A stretch of 64,000 nucleotides of DNA from Pseudomonas fluorescens (lineage in GTDB: Bacteria; Pseudomonadota; Gammaproteobacteria; Pseudomonadales; Pseudomonadaceae): assembly GCF_019212185.1 (NCBI RefSeq), contig NZ_CP078138.1, positions 3,330,501-3,394,500 on the forward strand, written 5' to 3'. The translations under genes and the position numbers were made by a program. Below are positions 36,443 to 45,283 of this stretch, one piece after another (position 1 is the stretch's first letter; every line of letters begins with the position of its first letter). The notes under the pieces are model-generated. The model had not been told where the DNA came from. It saw only the letters and a program-made list of their open reading frames with translations, and made no database searches.

Positions 36443-36852
36443 TGCCTACTCACACCCGCATCCGCATGTTCAATACCAAAGATACCTACCCCAACCAGAC
36501 CCTGGACAACGACCTGTGCCAGGCGGTGCGCGCCGGCAACACGGTGTACGTGCGCGGTCAGGTCGGCACCGATTTCGACGGGCAACTGGTGGGTCTTGGT
36601 GACCCCCGGGCCCAGGCCGAACAGGCGATGCGCAACGTCAAGCAGTTGCTGGAGGAGGCGGGCAGCGACCTCAGTCATATCGTCAAGACCACCACTTACC
36701 TGATTGACCCGCGCTACCGCGAGCCGGTCTATCAGGAAGTCGGCAAGTGGCTCAAGGGCGTGTTCCCGATTTCCACCGGGCTGGTGGTCAGCGCCCTCGG
36801 ACAGCCGCAGTGGCTGATGGAAATCGATGTGATCGCTGTCATCCCCGAATAA
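36442..36852 (+). CDS. RidA/YjgF family protein of a divergent subgroup
   Basis: A 136-residue Rid-fold protein (YjgF/YER057c/UK114) that usually forms trimers. Core signatures are VYVRGQVGTD, AEQAMRNVKQLLEEAGSDLSHIVKTTTYLIDPRYR and MEIDVIAVIPE. In RidA proper an Arg in PARS binds the imine carboxylate; the matching position here (FPISTGLVV) is Ser, so it is probably not a classical 2-aminoacrylate deaminase but one of the Rid4-7 type subgroups often found with oxidases. It overlaps the monooxygenase gene by one base and sits 10 bases before the DUF1028 gene. Confidence 0.87.
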   Translation: MPTHTRIRMFNTKDTYPNQTLDNDLCQAVRAGNTVYVRGQVGTDFDGQLVGLGDPRAQAEQAMRNVKQLLEEAGSDLSHIVKTTTYLIDPRYREPVYQEVGKWLKGVFPISTGLVVSALGQPQWLMEIDVIAVIPE

Positions 36853-36862
36853 GGAGAGTGTC

Positions 36863-37537
36863 ATGACCTTTTCCATCGTCGGCCGCTGTGCTGAAACCGG
36901 GCAACTGGGGATTGCGATCAGTTCCTCGAGCATCGCCGTCGGCGCCCGTTGCCCCTGGCTTCGAGCCGGGGTAGGGGCGGTGTCGAGCCAGAACATTACC
37001 CTGCCGGCGCTCGGTCCGCAGATCCTTGACGGCCTGGCTTCGGGTTCGGCGCCGGCCCAGGCGCTGGATCACGCACTCACGCGCAATGGCTACAGCCAGT
37101 ACCGGCAGGTCGCGGTGATTGATGCCCAGGGCCGCACCGCGCTGTTCAGCGGCAGCCAGGCACTGGGCACCTACCATGCACTGGCTGGCGAGCAGTGTGT
37201 GGCGGCCGGCAATCTGCTGTCCGATCGTGCGGTGATCGAGGCCATGGTGGCGGCGTTCGAGCAAAGCGAAGGCTGTCTCGCCGCACGGCTGCTAAGCGCC
37301 TTGCAAGCCGGGCAAGCGGCCGGTGGCGAAGCCGGCAGTGTGCATTCGGCGGCGTTGTCGGTGGTCGAGGACCTGACCTGGCCAATCGTGGATTTGCGGG
37401 TCGATTGGGCCGACGAAGATCCCATCGGCCAGTTGGCTGAGCTGTGGCGCGCTTATCAGCCGCAACTGCAGGACTACTTGACCCGTGCCCTCAACCCGAC
37501 CCTGGCACCCAGCTACGGGGTGCCCGGTGATGAGTGA
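36863..37537 (+). CDS. DUF1028 family protein
   Basis: A 224-residue protein of the DUF1028 family, which has an Ntn-hydrolase-like fold. Visible signatures are the N-terminal TFSIVGRCAETGQLGIAISSSSIAVGARCPWLRAGVGAV, SQNITLPALGPQILDGLASG and RQVAVIDAQGRTALFSGSQ. In true Ntn hydrolases Thr/Ser/Cys becomes N-terminal; here residue 2 is Thr after Met, a possible nucleophile if Met is removed. Function unestablished. It overlaps the following deacetylase gene by 8 bases, so it belongs to the same pathway. Confidence 0.85.
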   Translation: MTFSIVGRCAETGQLGIAISSSSIAVGARCPWLRAGVGAVSSQNITLPALGPQILDGLASGSAPAQALDHALTRNGYSQYRQVAVIDAQGRTALFSGSQALGTYHALAGEQCVAAGNLLSDRAVIEAMVAAFEQSEGCLAARLLSALQAGQAAGGEAGSVHSAALSVVEDLTWPIVDLRVDWADEDPIGQLAELWRAYQPQLQDYLTRALNPTLAPSYGVPGDE

Positions 37538-38687
37538 GCTGCGCAGTCGCGCGCTGCTCGCAAAACTGGTTGGCTTCGCCACGGTCAGCCGTGATTCCAA
37601 CCTGGGGCTGATCGAGTTCGTGGGTGACCACCTGCACAGCCTGGGCGTGGCGTGCGAGTTAATCTATAACCGCGAGCGGACCAAGGCCAATCTGCTCGCT
37701 TCGATTGGCCCGGCGGTAGCCGGCGGGGTGGTGTTGTCCGGGCACACCGACGTGGTGCCGGTGGACGGCCAGGCCTGGACGGTCGAGCCGTTTTGCCTGA
37801 GCGAGGCCGACGGCAAGTTGTTCGGCCGTGGTACCGCCGACATGAAAGGCTTCATTGCCTCGGTGTTGGCCGCTGTGCCCATGTTTCTCGCCGCCGACCT
37901 GCGTCGCCCGGTGCATCTGGCATTGTCCTATGACGAGGAGGTGGGGTGCCTGGGTGTGCGCAGTTTGCTCGAGATTTTGCCGCAGCGAATCGTCGCGCCG
38001 GCGCTGTGCCTGATTGGCGAGCCCACCGAACTCACGCCGGTGCTCGGGCACAAGGGCAAACTGGCGATGCGGTGCCATGTGCGCGGCGCTGCCTGTCATT
38101 CGGCCTACGCGCCTTCTGGGGTGAACGCCATCGCCCAGGCTGCGAGGCTGATTGGCCGGCTCGATGAGATTGGCGCCACCCTGGCCGAACCTTCGTTGCG
38201 CGACGAGCGATTCGACCCGGCGTATTCCACGGTGCAAGTCGGGGTGATAGAGGGCGGCACGGCGTTGAACATCGTGCCTGCCGATTGCCGTTTCGATTTT
38301 GAGATCCGCGCCTTGCCGGATTTTGCGCCGCAAGCGGTGGTCGACGAATTACAGCAGTACGCCCAAACCTCATTGTTGCCCGCGATGCAGGCCGTGCAGC
38401 CCGACACCTCGATTCAATTCGAGCCGCTGTCGGCCTATCCGGGCCTGGCGACTTCCGCCGATAGCCCGGCGGCGCGGCTGTTGGCTCAGCTATGTGGCAG
38501 TGATGCCTTCAGCACTGTGGCCTTTGGCACCGAGGGTGGGTTGTTTGACCAGGCAGGAATCCCGGCGGTGGTCTGTGGGCCCGGGAGTATGGAGCAGGGG
38601 CATAAGCCCGATGAATTTGTCAGTGTCGAGCAGATGGCCGCTTGTGATCGGTTGATGGATCGGCTGGCTGATTGGCTGTGTGAATGA
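37530..38687 (+). CDS. M20-family deacetylase (ArgE-like acetylornithine deacetylase)
   Basis: A 385-residue zinc-dependent amidohydrolase of the ArgE/DapE family. Metal and catalytic residues are visible in SGHTDVVPVDG (His, Asp), GRGTADMKGF (bridging Asp) and SYDEEVGCLG (Glu base and ligand), plus GEPTE and a C-terminal VCGPGSMEQGHKPDEFV with the last His ligand. The ATG at 37530 lies within the end of the DUF1028 gene. As Pseudomonas make ornithine through ArgJ, and the gene sits in a monooxygenase-Rid-DUF1028 operon, it more likely deacylates a catabolic N-acyl intermediate than serves arginine synthesis. Inference from context. Confidence 0.87.
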   Translation: MSELRSRALLAKLVGFATVSRDSNLGLIEFVGDHLHSLGVACELIYNRERTKANLLASIGPAVAGGVVLSGHTDVVPVDGQAWTVEPFCLSEADGKLFGRGTADMKGFIASVLAAVPMFLAADLRRPVHLALSYDEEVGCLGVRSLLEILPQRIVAPALCLIGEPTELTPVLGHKGKLAMRCHVRGAACHSAYAPSGVNAIAQAARLIGRLDEIGATLAEPSLRDERFDPAYSTVQVGVIEGGTALNIVPADCRFDFEIRALPDFAPQAVVDELQQYAQTSLLPAMQAVQPDTSIQFEPLSAYPGLATSADSPAARLLAQLCGSDAFSTVAFGTEGGLFDQAGIPAVVCGPGSMEQGHKPDEFVSVEQMAACDRLMDRLADWLCE

Positions 38688-38730
38688 GACCCGGCTTACC
38701 GGCGATGGCGGTCCATCAGACAGATTGCCA

Positions 38731-38755
38731 TCGCGGGCAAGCCCGCTCCCACAGG
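38731..38755. repeat. REP sequence
   Basis: TCGCGGGCAAGCCCGCTCCC followed by ACAGG is the classic Pseudomonas REP hairpin, here between convergent genes where it could also help terminate transcription. Confidence 0.75.
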
Positions 38756-38785
38756 GGATCGCGGTGATGCAACAAGAAATACCGC

Positions 38786-39730
38786 TTAATCCCCCAACGG
38801 CACCACCAGCGTCACCCAACTGTTCCAACCATCCGGCCGGTTCTGCGCGTCGAACTCGTAATAACCCTTGAGGTTGACGTACCACATATCCTTGCCAACC
38901 TTGAAAAAATGCCCGGCCTGGGGACCGATGGCGCTGACCCGGGATTTGAAATCACCGAGGGTCGCGCCGCTGCCACTGTCGCCGGTGACCTGATGGAACA
39001 CATAGCCCACCAGCCCCAGTTGGGTCTGGTCGGTGATGAAGTGCGAGGCGCTGAGATCGAGGTGCGCGTCGATACCGTTCTGGTAATGGGTGTCGGAATT
39101 CTCCCAGTTGTAGGTCATACCCATGACCGCGGAGAACTCGTTTTTCTTGTCGAAATAGGTGTAGCCGCCACCGGCATCCAGCGCTGCGTGCCCCAGGCCG
39201 ATGTTCACCAGGCGATCAGGATCGTAGGCGCCCACCGGCAGGTTGCCCATGCTGTAAACCATCAGGTTGTGCACGCCGTAGTTCCACTTCAGCGTGCCCA
39301 GGCCATACATGTCGCTGCCGCCCTTGAGCGCATCGTCGGTGCCGCCGGAGAAACCCCGTCCGGCGGGGCCGGTGCGGGTCAGGTCGACGCTGGCTTCACT
39401 GCGACCCACGGCAGCAATCACCGAGATCGCGGCCTGGGCACCGAGTAGCGGTTCGGCAAAGGTGTAGGTGGGGCTGGCGAACAACAGGTCAGCGCTGGCA
39501 TCCAGGCCAAAGGTGGTGCGGCCGCCCCGTGGCGCGGCCTTGTTGCGGTCGTCGCTGGCACTGACGTGGTAATAGATCAGCGGCAGGCTCCAGCCCGGCG
39601 TGGTCGGCACTGCGGCAAGCGCACCGAATTGCCCGGGCAGCCAGAAGCTGATGCCTCCGTCATCCGCCAACGCGGGCATGCTTGCCAGCACAATCGCCAA
39701 CGCTGGCAAGATCCTTGTATTTACTGTCAT
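38786..39730 (-). CDS. SphA/MetA-pathway family outer-membrane protein
   Basis: A 314-residue exported protein. It has a signal peptide (residues 1-22, PALADD) and a pattern of amphipathic beta strands, with SFWLPGQFGALAAVPTTPGWSLPLIYYH at the N-terminus and NSWVTLVVPLG at the end, as in the SphA / phenol MetA-degradation family of putative porins. These often sit beside catabolic operons and are thought to admit hydrophobic substrates. Here it is convergent with the monooxygenase-Rid-DUF1028-deacetylase operon, so a link is possible but not shown. Confidence 0.8.
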   Translation of the reverse strand: MTVNTRILPALAIVLASMPALADDGGISFWLPGQFGALAAVPTTPGWSLPLIYYHVSASDDRNKAAPRGGRTTFGLDASADLLFASPTYTFAEPLLGAQAAISVIAAVGRSEASVDLTRTGPAGRGFSGGTDDALKGGSDMYGLGTLKWNYGVHNLMVYSMGNLPVGAYDPDRLVNIGLGHAALDAGGGYTYFDKKNEFSAVMGMTYNWENSDTHYQNGIDAHLDLSASHFITDQTQLGLVGYVFHQVTGDSGSGATLGDFKSRVSAIGPQAGHFFKVGKDMWYVNLKGYYEFDAQNRPDGWNSWVTLVVPLGD

Positions 39731-39851
39731 CGAGTCCTCGTTTCTCGGCGGGCCAACGGTCGGCTTAGAACTTATAGCTTAGTTACTGTAGGAATACATA
39801 GCGCATTAGGCAGCGAGGCGATCCAAGCCTCGCACCGTCAGTACCCACGCC

Positions 39852-39880
39852 TTGGCGAGCAGGTTCGCTCCTACAAGGGG
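39852..39880. repeat. REP-like sequence
   Basis: TTGGCGAGCAGGTTCGCTCC followed by TACAAGGGG is a diverged REP in the gap between the porin-like gene and the diguanylate cyclase gene. Confidence 0.65.
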
Positions 39881-39911
39881 GGGCGGCGCTCTCTCTGGGT
39901 TTGTGTCAACT

Positions 39912-41471
39912 TCAGGCGGCATCCACACAACAACGATTACGCCCGGCGCGTTTCGCTGCGTACAGGCAGGCATCCGCCGCTTTCAACAGGGAGGCGGGGC
40001 TGACGCTCTCGCGGCTCGGCTGGCAGGTGGTGACGCCGGCGCTGGCGGTGACCTTGCCCAAGGGGTGCGCCGAGTGTTCGATTTCCAGGGCGCGAATTGC
40101 CTGCAAGATATCCTCGGCGACCTGCAGGGCGCCGCTGCTGTCGGTGTTGGGCAGCAGCACGGTGAATTCTTCGCCGCCGTAGCGCGCGGCCAGGTCGCTC
40201 GGGCGCCTGATCGCCTCATGGATCGCGCCACCTACCGCGCTCAAACAGTCGTCGCCGGCGGCATGCCCGTAGCGGTCGTTGTAGCGTTTGAAGTGATCGA
40301 CATCGAGCATGATCAATGACAGCGCCGAGCCCTGGCGTTGCGCCAGGCGAATTTCATCCTCCAGTGCACTGTCGAGCCAGCGTCGGTTGCCCAGGCCGGT
40401 GAGGCTGTCAGTCAGCGCCATGTCGTGCAGGGTCTGGTGGGCGCGACGCAACTCCCGGGCAATGCGCATTCTTTGGCGCAACTGGCTGAGCACGATCAGG
40501 CCGAAAATGCCGAACGCGGTAATCAGCGACAGCAGCACGATTCCGGTCTTCAGCAGATCTGCGCGCCAGGGCGCAATGATCGACTCACGCGACAGTCCGG
40601 CCTCGATCACCAGCGGATAGGACTGCAGGGCGCGGTAGGCGTAAAGGCGCTCAGTGTCGTCCACCACCGCCTTGACCTCGGCGAAACCCTGATCCGCCAG
40701 CGGCAGGTAGCGCTGAAAGATCTCGCTCTGCGCCAGACTCTTGCCGACCACATCGGCAAGGAAGGGCCGCCGTACCAGAATCGTGCCGTCGCGCAGCGCC
40801 AAGACCAACGCGCCCTTGTCATCAATCTTGAAATCGCCGTAGTAGTCGACGAAATAACTGACCTTGACCGTGCCCAGCAACACACCGGCGAAGGAGCCAT
40901 CGGGATTGTTCAGGCGCCGCGAGATTGGAATGATCAGGTCCTCGGTGGAGCGGCTCTTGACCACCTGGCCGATGCGCATGCTGCGGTCGTCATGGCTGCG
41001 GTGGTACTGGAAATAATCGCGGTCGGCGTTGTTCGCTGGATCGGGAATCGCCTCTTTGTCGGTGACTATCCATTGCCCGTCCGGGCCGTAGATAAACAGC
41101 CCATGCAACTGCGGCATGATGGTCGATTGCAACACCAGCAACTTGTGGATGCGTTGCACATTGATGCTCTGCAAACCGTCGCCTTCGACCCGCTCGGCCA
41201 GGGCGGCAGTCAGCACATCCATCTGGCGAATGGTGTCTTCGGCGTGCTGGGCGGTGGCCCGCGCCAGGTTGGTCACCGAATCCCGGGCAGTGGCGAAGGC
41301 GGCGCGGTAGTCGCGCCAGGTGCGCCAGCCCTCGACGGCGAGAAAGGCGATGATCACCGCCAGCATGAAACTGACAATCAGGCGAAAGGTGGCTCGGCCC
41401 CTGATGGGTTTGCCCGCAGTCGGTACGCTGAGAGGATCGAGAATGAGCGCTGGCGGCTTGCGACCGGGCAT
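39912..41471 (-). CDS. Membrane diguanylate cyclase with periplasmic sensor
   Basis: A 519-residue protein making c-di-GMP. TM1 is about residues 29-47, a periplasmic Cache/PDC-like sensor about 50-305 (GLFIYGPDGQWIVTDKE, DYFQYHRSHDDRSMRIGQ), TM2 about 309-332, and a GGDEF domain runs to the end. The active site reads RYGGEEF (GGEEF at 432-436), and an RxxD inhibitory site (RPSD) lies five residues before it, so product feedback is expected. The substrate-binding segment DVDHFKRYNDRYGHAAGDDCL is intact. It is monocistronic. Sensor ligand unknown. Confidence 0.93.
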   Translation of the reverse strand: MPGRKPPALILDPLSVPTAGKPIRGRATFRLIVSFMLAVIIAFLAVEGWRTWRDYRAAFATARDSVTNLARATAQHAEDTIRQMDVLTAALAERVEGDGLQSINVQRIHKLLVLQSTIMPQLHGLFIYGPDGQWIVTDKEAIPDPANNADRDYFQYHRSHDDRSMRIGQVVKSRSTEDLIIPISRRLNNPDGSFAGVLLGTVKVSYFVDYYGDFKIDDKGALVLALRDGTILVRRPFLADVVGKSLAQSEIFQRYLPLADQGFAEVKAVVDDTERLYAYRALQSYPLVIEAGLSRESIIAPWRADLLKTGIVLLSLITAFGIFGLIVLSQLRQRMRIARELRRAHQTLHDMALTDSLTGLGNRRWLDSALEDEIRLAQRQGSALSLIMLDVDHFKRYNDRYGHAAGDDCLSAVGGAIHEAIRRPSDLAARYGGEEFTVLLPNTDSSGALQVAEDILQAIRALEIEHSAHPLGKVTASAGVTTCQPSRESVSPASLLKAADACLYAAKRAGRNRCCVDAA

Positions 41472-41584
41472 TCGGGTGTCCTTGGTTAAGGCAGGTCACT
41501 GCAGTCTAGAACAGGCGGGTGGAAAGTCCGCGAAATGCCGCCTCCCGCTTTGTTAGACTCGGCATCTTTTGCCCTGAGGGCGCT

Positions 41585-42490
41585 ATGCAGATCAAAGGTG
41601 AACGCGCCGCCACGGCTTGTGGGTTGGTGGCAATTCTTTTATGGAGCACGGCTTCCGGATTAATCAGGAGCGTCAGCGAAATATTCGGCCCCTTGGGCGG
41701 GGCGGCGTTGATCTATAGCCTCGGCGCGATAATGCTGGTGATGTTCCTGGGACGCCCGCGCCTGCGTTCCACTTCGTCCTTCTACCTGATCATCGGCACG
41801 GCGTTGTTCGTTGCCTATGAAGTGTGCCTGTCCCTGGCCTTGGGCTATGCGAGCAACAGCAATCAGGCGATCGAGCTGGGGGTGGTGAATTACCTCTGGC
41901 CGTGCCTGACGGTGTTGCTGGCGATTGTCATGAATGGGCAGAAGGCGCGCTGGATCATCGTACCCGGTACCGTGCTGGCGCTGTTCGGGATTGTCTGGGT
42001 GGTCAGTGGCAATGGCCTGTCATTGCCCGCAATCATGGCCAACGTTGCATCCAACCCGCTGAGCTACAGCCTGGCGCTGGCCTGCGCGATCACCTTCGCC
42101 CTTTACTGCAACGTCACCCGGCGCTATGCCGGCGGGCAAAGCCTGGTGGGGCTGTTCTTTATCGTCACTGCCGCGCTGTTGTGGATCAAGTACGGCTTAA
42201 GCAGCGAAGTGCTGCCGGCCTTCACCTTGGGCGGCGGCCTGCAGCTGCTGGCCGCCGGGATTGCCATGGCCGGCGGTTATGCGCTGTGGAATATCGGCAT
42301 CATTCGCGGCAACCTGACCTTGCTGGCGACCGCGTCCTATTCGGCGCCGGTGCTGTCGTCGGCTTTTGCTGCTGTGTGGCTGGGCGCCAGTTTGACCCTG
42401 CAATTCTGGCAGGGGGCGGTGCTGGTGACGGTGGGCTCGCTGATCTGCTGGCTGGCCACTCGCGAGCGCAGCGCTTCACAGACCAAGTGA
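41585..42490 (+). CDS. yddG: EamA/DMT-family exporter, YddG-like
   Basis: A 301-residue inner-membrane transporter with about ten hydrophobic helices of the drug/metabolite transporter superfamily. It resembles the aromatic amino acid exporter YddG in length and segments (CGLVAILLWSTASGLIRSVSE at the N-terminus, LGYASNSNQAIELGVVNYLWPCLTVL and AGGYALWNIGIIRGNLTLLA). It would export aromatic amino acids or related solutes. Its 3' end overlaps the convergent small gene by 15 bases. The specificity is by family resemblance. Confidence 0.85.
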   Translation: MQIKGERAATACGLVAILLWSTASGLIRSVSEIFGPLGGAALIYSLGAIMLVMFLGRPRLRSTSSFYLIIGTALFVAYEVCLSLALGYASNSNQAIELGVVNYLWPCLTVLLAIVMNGQKARWIIVPGTVLALFGIVWVVSGNGLSLPAIMANVASNPLSYSLALACAITFALYCNVTRRYAGGQSLVGLFFIVTAALLWIKYGLSSEVLPAFTLGGGLQLLAAGIAMAGGYALWNIGIIRGNLTLLATASYSAPVLSSAFAAVWLGASLTLQFWQGAVLVTVGSLICWLATRERSASQTK

Positions 42491-42793
42491 CTGGTACCAA
42501 TCCGCGTAAGGCGTGTGGCGGACCTGGCGTTGATTGAAGTCAGGGCTGCCATCGTCCCACCACACCGGCCCGCGCTCCCCCAGCGCGACCTTGGCCTGAT
42601 CCACTGCGGCGCGTGCCCCCGCCAGCTGTTCGGGATCCTCCGATTTTTTCGCCGCCTTCACCGCCCGCCGTGCGTCCATCAACTGATTGACCAGTTGTTG
42701 GCGCAGCGCTTCATCCAGCGCCGGATTGGAACAGCGCCAGAGCTGGCCCTTGACCACGAAGTAACGACCGTCAGGGGTGCGGGGGTAGTTCAT
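42476..42793 (-). CDS. Conserved hypothetical protein, 105 aa
   Basis: A soluble protein with an N-terminal MNYPRTPDGRYFVVKGQLWRCSNPALDEALRQ, a central charged helical hairpin (LMDARRAVKAAKKSEDPEQLAGARAAVDQAKVALGERGPVWWDDG) and a Trp-containing C-terminus. I recognise the pattern as a conserved proteobacterial hypothetical protein without known function. It is the last gene of the hydroxylase-FMN-reductase operon, starting 12 bases after its neighbour, and its stop lies inside yddG on the opposite strand. Confidence 0.75.
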   Translation of the reverse strand: MNYPRTPDGRYFVVKGQLWRCSNPALDEALRQQLVNQLMDARRAVKAAKKSEDPEQLAGARAAVDQAKVALGERGPVWWDDGSPDFNQRQVRHTPYADWYQSLGL

Positions 42794-42805
42794 CAGTGCT
42801 CCTGT

Positions 42806-43402
42806 TCACATGCCGTTGGCAAACTCCGGATCGTCCGGCCTGAGCCGTTGATTCAGCCCGGCCATTGCCCCCGCATACTCGGCCAGGACCTTGAGCGACC
42901 AGTCGGCACGGTGGCGGATCCTCCTGTCTTCGACATCGATGGCGTCGGCACCGTTCATCACCGATTCCACCTGACGCACGATCAGTTGCTCGGGCAGGTA
43001 GCAAATGCGGCAATTCTTGTAGCTCGACGCGCGCAGCTCGGACAGTGGGTAGGTGCCGCCCTGGCCCGCGGAAATCCCCACCAGCAGCGCCGGTTTATGG
43101 CCAAGCTCGCGGTAGCCGGCGTGGACGAACAGGTTCTTCAGCGCCGGGCAGGCCATGCCGTGCCATTCCGGGCTTAGCACCACCAGTGCATCGGCTTCGC
43201 GCAGCAGGGCACCATGGTCGGCCCAGATGCCCTGGTCGTCCTTGGCCGGCCATAACGGTAGGGGCGCGCGGCCTAGGTCGATGATCTTTGGTGTGGCGCA
43301 TAGCTGCAGGGCTTGCAGGCGTCCGGCGAGGTAGTCGGCGACTTTTGCCGATTGGCTTTCAACCTGGCTGGAGCCGGCAATCAACACGATGTTCAGGCTC
43401 AT
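42806..43402 (-). CDS. NADPH-dependent FMN reductase-like protein
   Basis: A 198-residue flavodoxin-fold oxidoreductase. The FMN-phosphate loop is IAGSSQVESQSAK (about residues 8-20), and LVVLSPEWHGMACPALKNLF (about 75-94) matches the flavin-contact region of the NADPH_FMN_red family. It could supply reduced flavin or electrons. It overlaps the upstream fatty-acid hydroxylase gene by four bases (ATGA), so it may be an electron donor for that di-iron enzyme, which is an inference. Confidence 0.87.
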   Translation of the reverse strand: MSLNIVLIAGSSQVESQSAKVADYLAGRLQALQLCATPKIIDLGRAPLPLWPAKDDQGIWADHGALLREADALVVLSPEWHGMACPALKNLFVHAGYRELGHKPALLVGISAGQGGTYPLSELRASSYKNCRICYLPEQLIVRQVESVMNGADAIDVEDRRIRHRADWSLKVLAEYAGAMAGLNQRLRPDDPEFANGM

Positions 43403-44253
43403 TTGGCGAACTCCCCGGTGGTGGCTTGAGGCACTTTGGTTTTTTTCCGGCGGGCCAGCGGCCAGAACAGTTCTTCCTGCCAGGTCACCGGGCGCATGTT
43501 TTCAATGCCGTACTGCTCGGGACGGCGGCGAGTGATTTTCGCCGAGCCGAACAGCACGTCCCAGAAGAACAGCAAGTTGCCGAAATTGCCTTTGTAGTGG
43601 GTGACCCCGTCGTCGGCGTTCAGGCCGTGGTGGGCGGAGTGGGTGGCGGGAGTGGAGATGGTCCGTTCCAGCAGCCACATCAACGGGCGCAGGAGGCGGA
43701 TGCGGTACAGCTTGTCGTCCCAGGGCACGCTGCTGTGGGCGGCAAAAATCACCAGCATCTTGACGATCAGGTAGCCGAAATACACGGGGGCCAGGCCCAT
43801 GTACAGCAGCACGCCGGAGAACCACAGGCCGGGCATCAACAGGTAGTAGAAGCTGTTGTTGCGGTAAACGATGCGGATGCTCATATAGGGCGCCGAGTGG
43901 TGGGCGCGGTGCAGCGAATAAAGGAAGGGCACCTTGTGGCTGAGACGATGCCACCAGTACTGGGTCATGTCGTCGAGCACCAGGAACAGGGCGAGGCCAA
44001 GCGTCCAGTGCAGGCCGCTGAGGCTGCCTTTCAGTTGCGGGGCGAAATAGCCGAGCAGGGCGCTGCTAAGGAAGGTCACCAGCGGCAGGGTCACGCCCAT
44101 CAGCAAGCCGGAGCCAAGGATTTCGATGATCACATCACGCCGCTGGCCACGGGGTTGGCGAAAGCAGGCGCAGGTGATTTCGAGGAGGATGAAAGCGATC
44201 AGGATGGCGGCGATGATCGGGATCGGACTGTTGGTTATTGTTGTTGTATTCAT
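43399..44253 (-). CDS. Sterol desaturase / fatty acid hydroxylase family membrane enzyme
   Basis: A 284-residue integral membrane di-iron oxygenase. The histidine boxes are visible: HRLSHK and HRAHHSA in the first cluster and HSAHHG near the C-terminal third, with four or five hydrophobic segments. The start at 44253 (MNTTTITNSP) was chosen because the longer version adds 21 charged residues before the first membrane helix. It heads a three-gene operon with an FMN reductase and a small protein, divergent by 50 bases from an AraC regulator. The substrate lipid is unknown. Confidence 0.88.
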   Translation of the reverse strand: MNTTTITNSPIPIIAAILIAFILLEITCACFRQPRGQRRDVIIEILGSGLLMGVTLPLVTFLSSALLGYFAPQLKGSLSGLHWTLGLALFLVLDDMTQYWWHRLSHKVPFLYSLHRAHHSAPYMSIRIVYRNNSFYYLLMPGLWFSGVLLYMGLAPVYFGYLIVKMLVIFAAHSSVPWDDKLYRIRLLRPLMWLLERTISTPATHSAHHGLNADDGVTHYKGNFGNLLFFWDVLFGSAKITRRRPEQYGIENMRPVTWQEELFWPLARRKKTKVPQATTGEFAK

Positions 44254-44303
44254 GGCACTCTCTGGTTGCGACCGATAATGGCAATGCCCTCCAATAAGAA
44301 ACC

Positions 44304-45278
44304 ATGAGTCCTGCACCTGCTATGCGCGAAACGGACAGAATCCCCCGAGAACCGGCCAACCCCGCGCCGGAACACTTTCACCGTGGTCCGCTGGGTCGGG
44401 TGCTCGAGCGCTACCTGCAAAGCCGCAGCGCGCAACTGCGCAGCAACTACAGCATGGTCGCGCTGGAGCAACTCTGGGCCAGGGCCGCCGTCCACGATCC
44501 GGCAATCGGCCTGCACCTGTTCGGCCATTTCAGCCGCCAGGATTGGCATATGCTGGCCCACGCTTGCCTGTACAGCACCGACCTAGAGGAGGCAATTCAT
44601 TTCTGGGCGCGCTATGCGCCATTGGCCTCGGACATGGACAGCATCGTGTTGATCGAGGAGGGCGATGAATTGGGGGTGGAACTGCGCATCGACGCGCCAC
44701 CCAACCTGGTGCGTTATGTGGTCGAGCACTACTGCGTGATGTCCCTCAGCGTGCAGCGCTTGGGTACCGGCGTGACGCTGGTGCCTGCACGCGCCTGTTT
44801 CGCCCATCCGCGTCCGGCTTATCACGCGCAATACACACAATGGTTCGGCGACACTGTCCAGTTCGATTGCGGGTACAACCGCCTGTATTACCCGCGCTCG
44901 AGTCTGAAGATTGAGCTGCAGACCCACAATGCCGGGATGATGGAGGTACTGCGCCAGGAGCTTGACCGGCGCCTGGCCCAGCAGCAGCGCCTCAGCGGCT
45001 GGGCGGGCAGGGTGGCGCAGGGCATCCGCCAGCAATTGCTGGCCGGCCAGGCACCCAGCCTGGAGACTCAGGCGCAGATTCTGCACCAGAGCCCACGGAC
45101 CTTGCGCCGCCGCCTGGAAGAGCAAGGTTTGACCTTCCGCCATCTGCTGGACCAGGTGCGCGCCGAGTTGGAGCAGTACCTGGAGTTGCAGGGCAATAGT
45201 CGTACGCAGATTGCCGAGCAGTTGGGCTACAGCGATCTGGCGGCTTACCTGCATGCGCGTAAGCGTTGGCGAGGGTAA
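44304..45278 (+). CDS. AraC-family regulator with Arabinose_bd-type N-terminal domain
   Basis: A 324-residue activator. The N-terminal ~200 residues show the pattern of the OruR/ArgR-like Arabinose_bd domain (LHLFGHFSRQDWHMLAHACLYSTDLEEAIHFWARYAPL). A C-terminal AraC helix-turn-helix pair follows (LETQAQILHQSPRTLRRRLEEQGLTFRHLLDQVR and RTQIAEQLGYSDLAAYLHARKRW). It is divergent from the hydroxylase operon with only 50 bases between starts, so it most likely controls it. The inducer may be a fatty acid or related molecule (inference). Confidence 0.9.
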   Translation: MSPAPAMRETDRIPREPANPAPEHFHRGPLGRVLERYLQSRSAQLRSNYSMVALEQLWARAAVHDPAIGLHLFGHFSRQDWHMLAHACLYSTDLEEAIHFWARYAPLASDMDSIVLIEEGDELGVELRIDAPPNLVRYVVEHYCVMSLSVQRLGTGVTLVPARACFAHPRPAYHAQYTQWFGDTVQFDCGYNRLYYPRSSLKIELQTHNAGMMEVLRQELDRRLAQQQRLSGWAGRVAQGIRQQLLAGQAPSLETQAQILHQSPRTLRRRLEEQGLTFRHLLDQVRAELEQYLELQGNSRTQIAEQLGYSDLAAYLHARKRWRG

Positions 45279-45283
45279 GTCGG

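Noticed and set aside
37530..38687. Naming the M20 enzyme argE and assigning it to arginine synthesis
   Set aside because: Its operon is catabolic in character and pseudomonads use ArgJ for this step, so the symbol was withheld.
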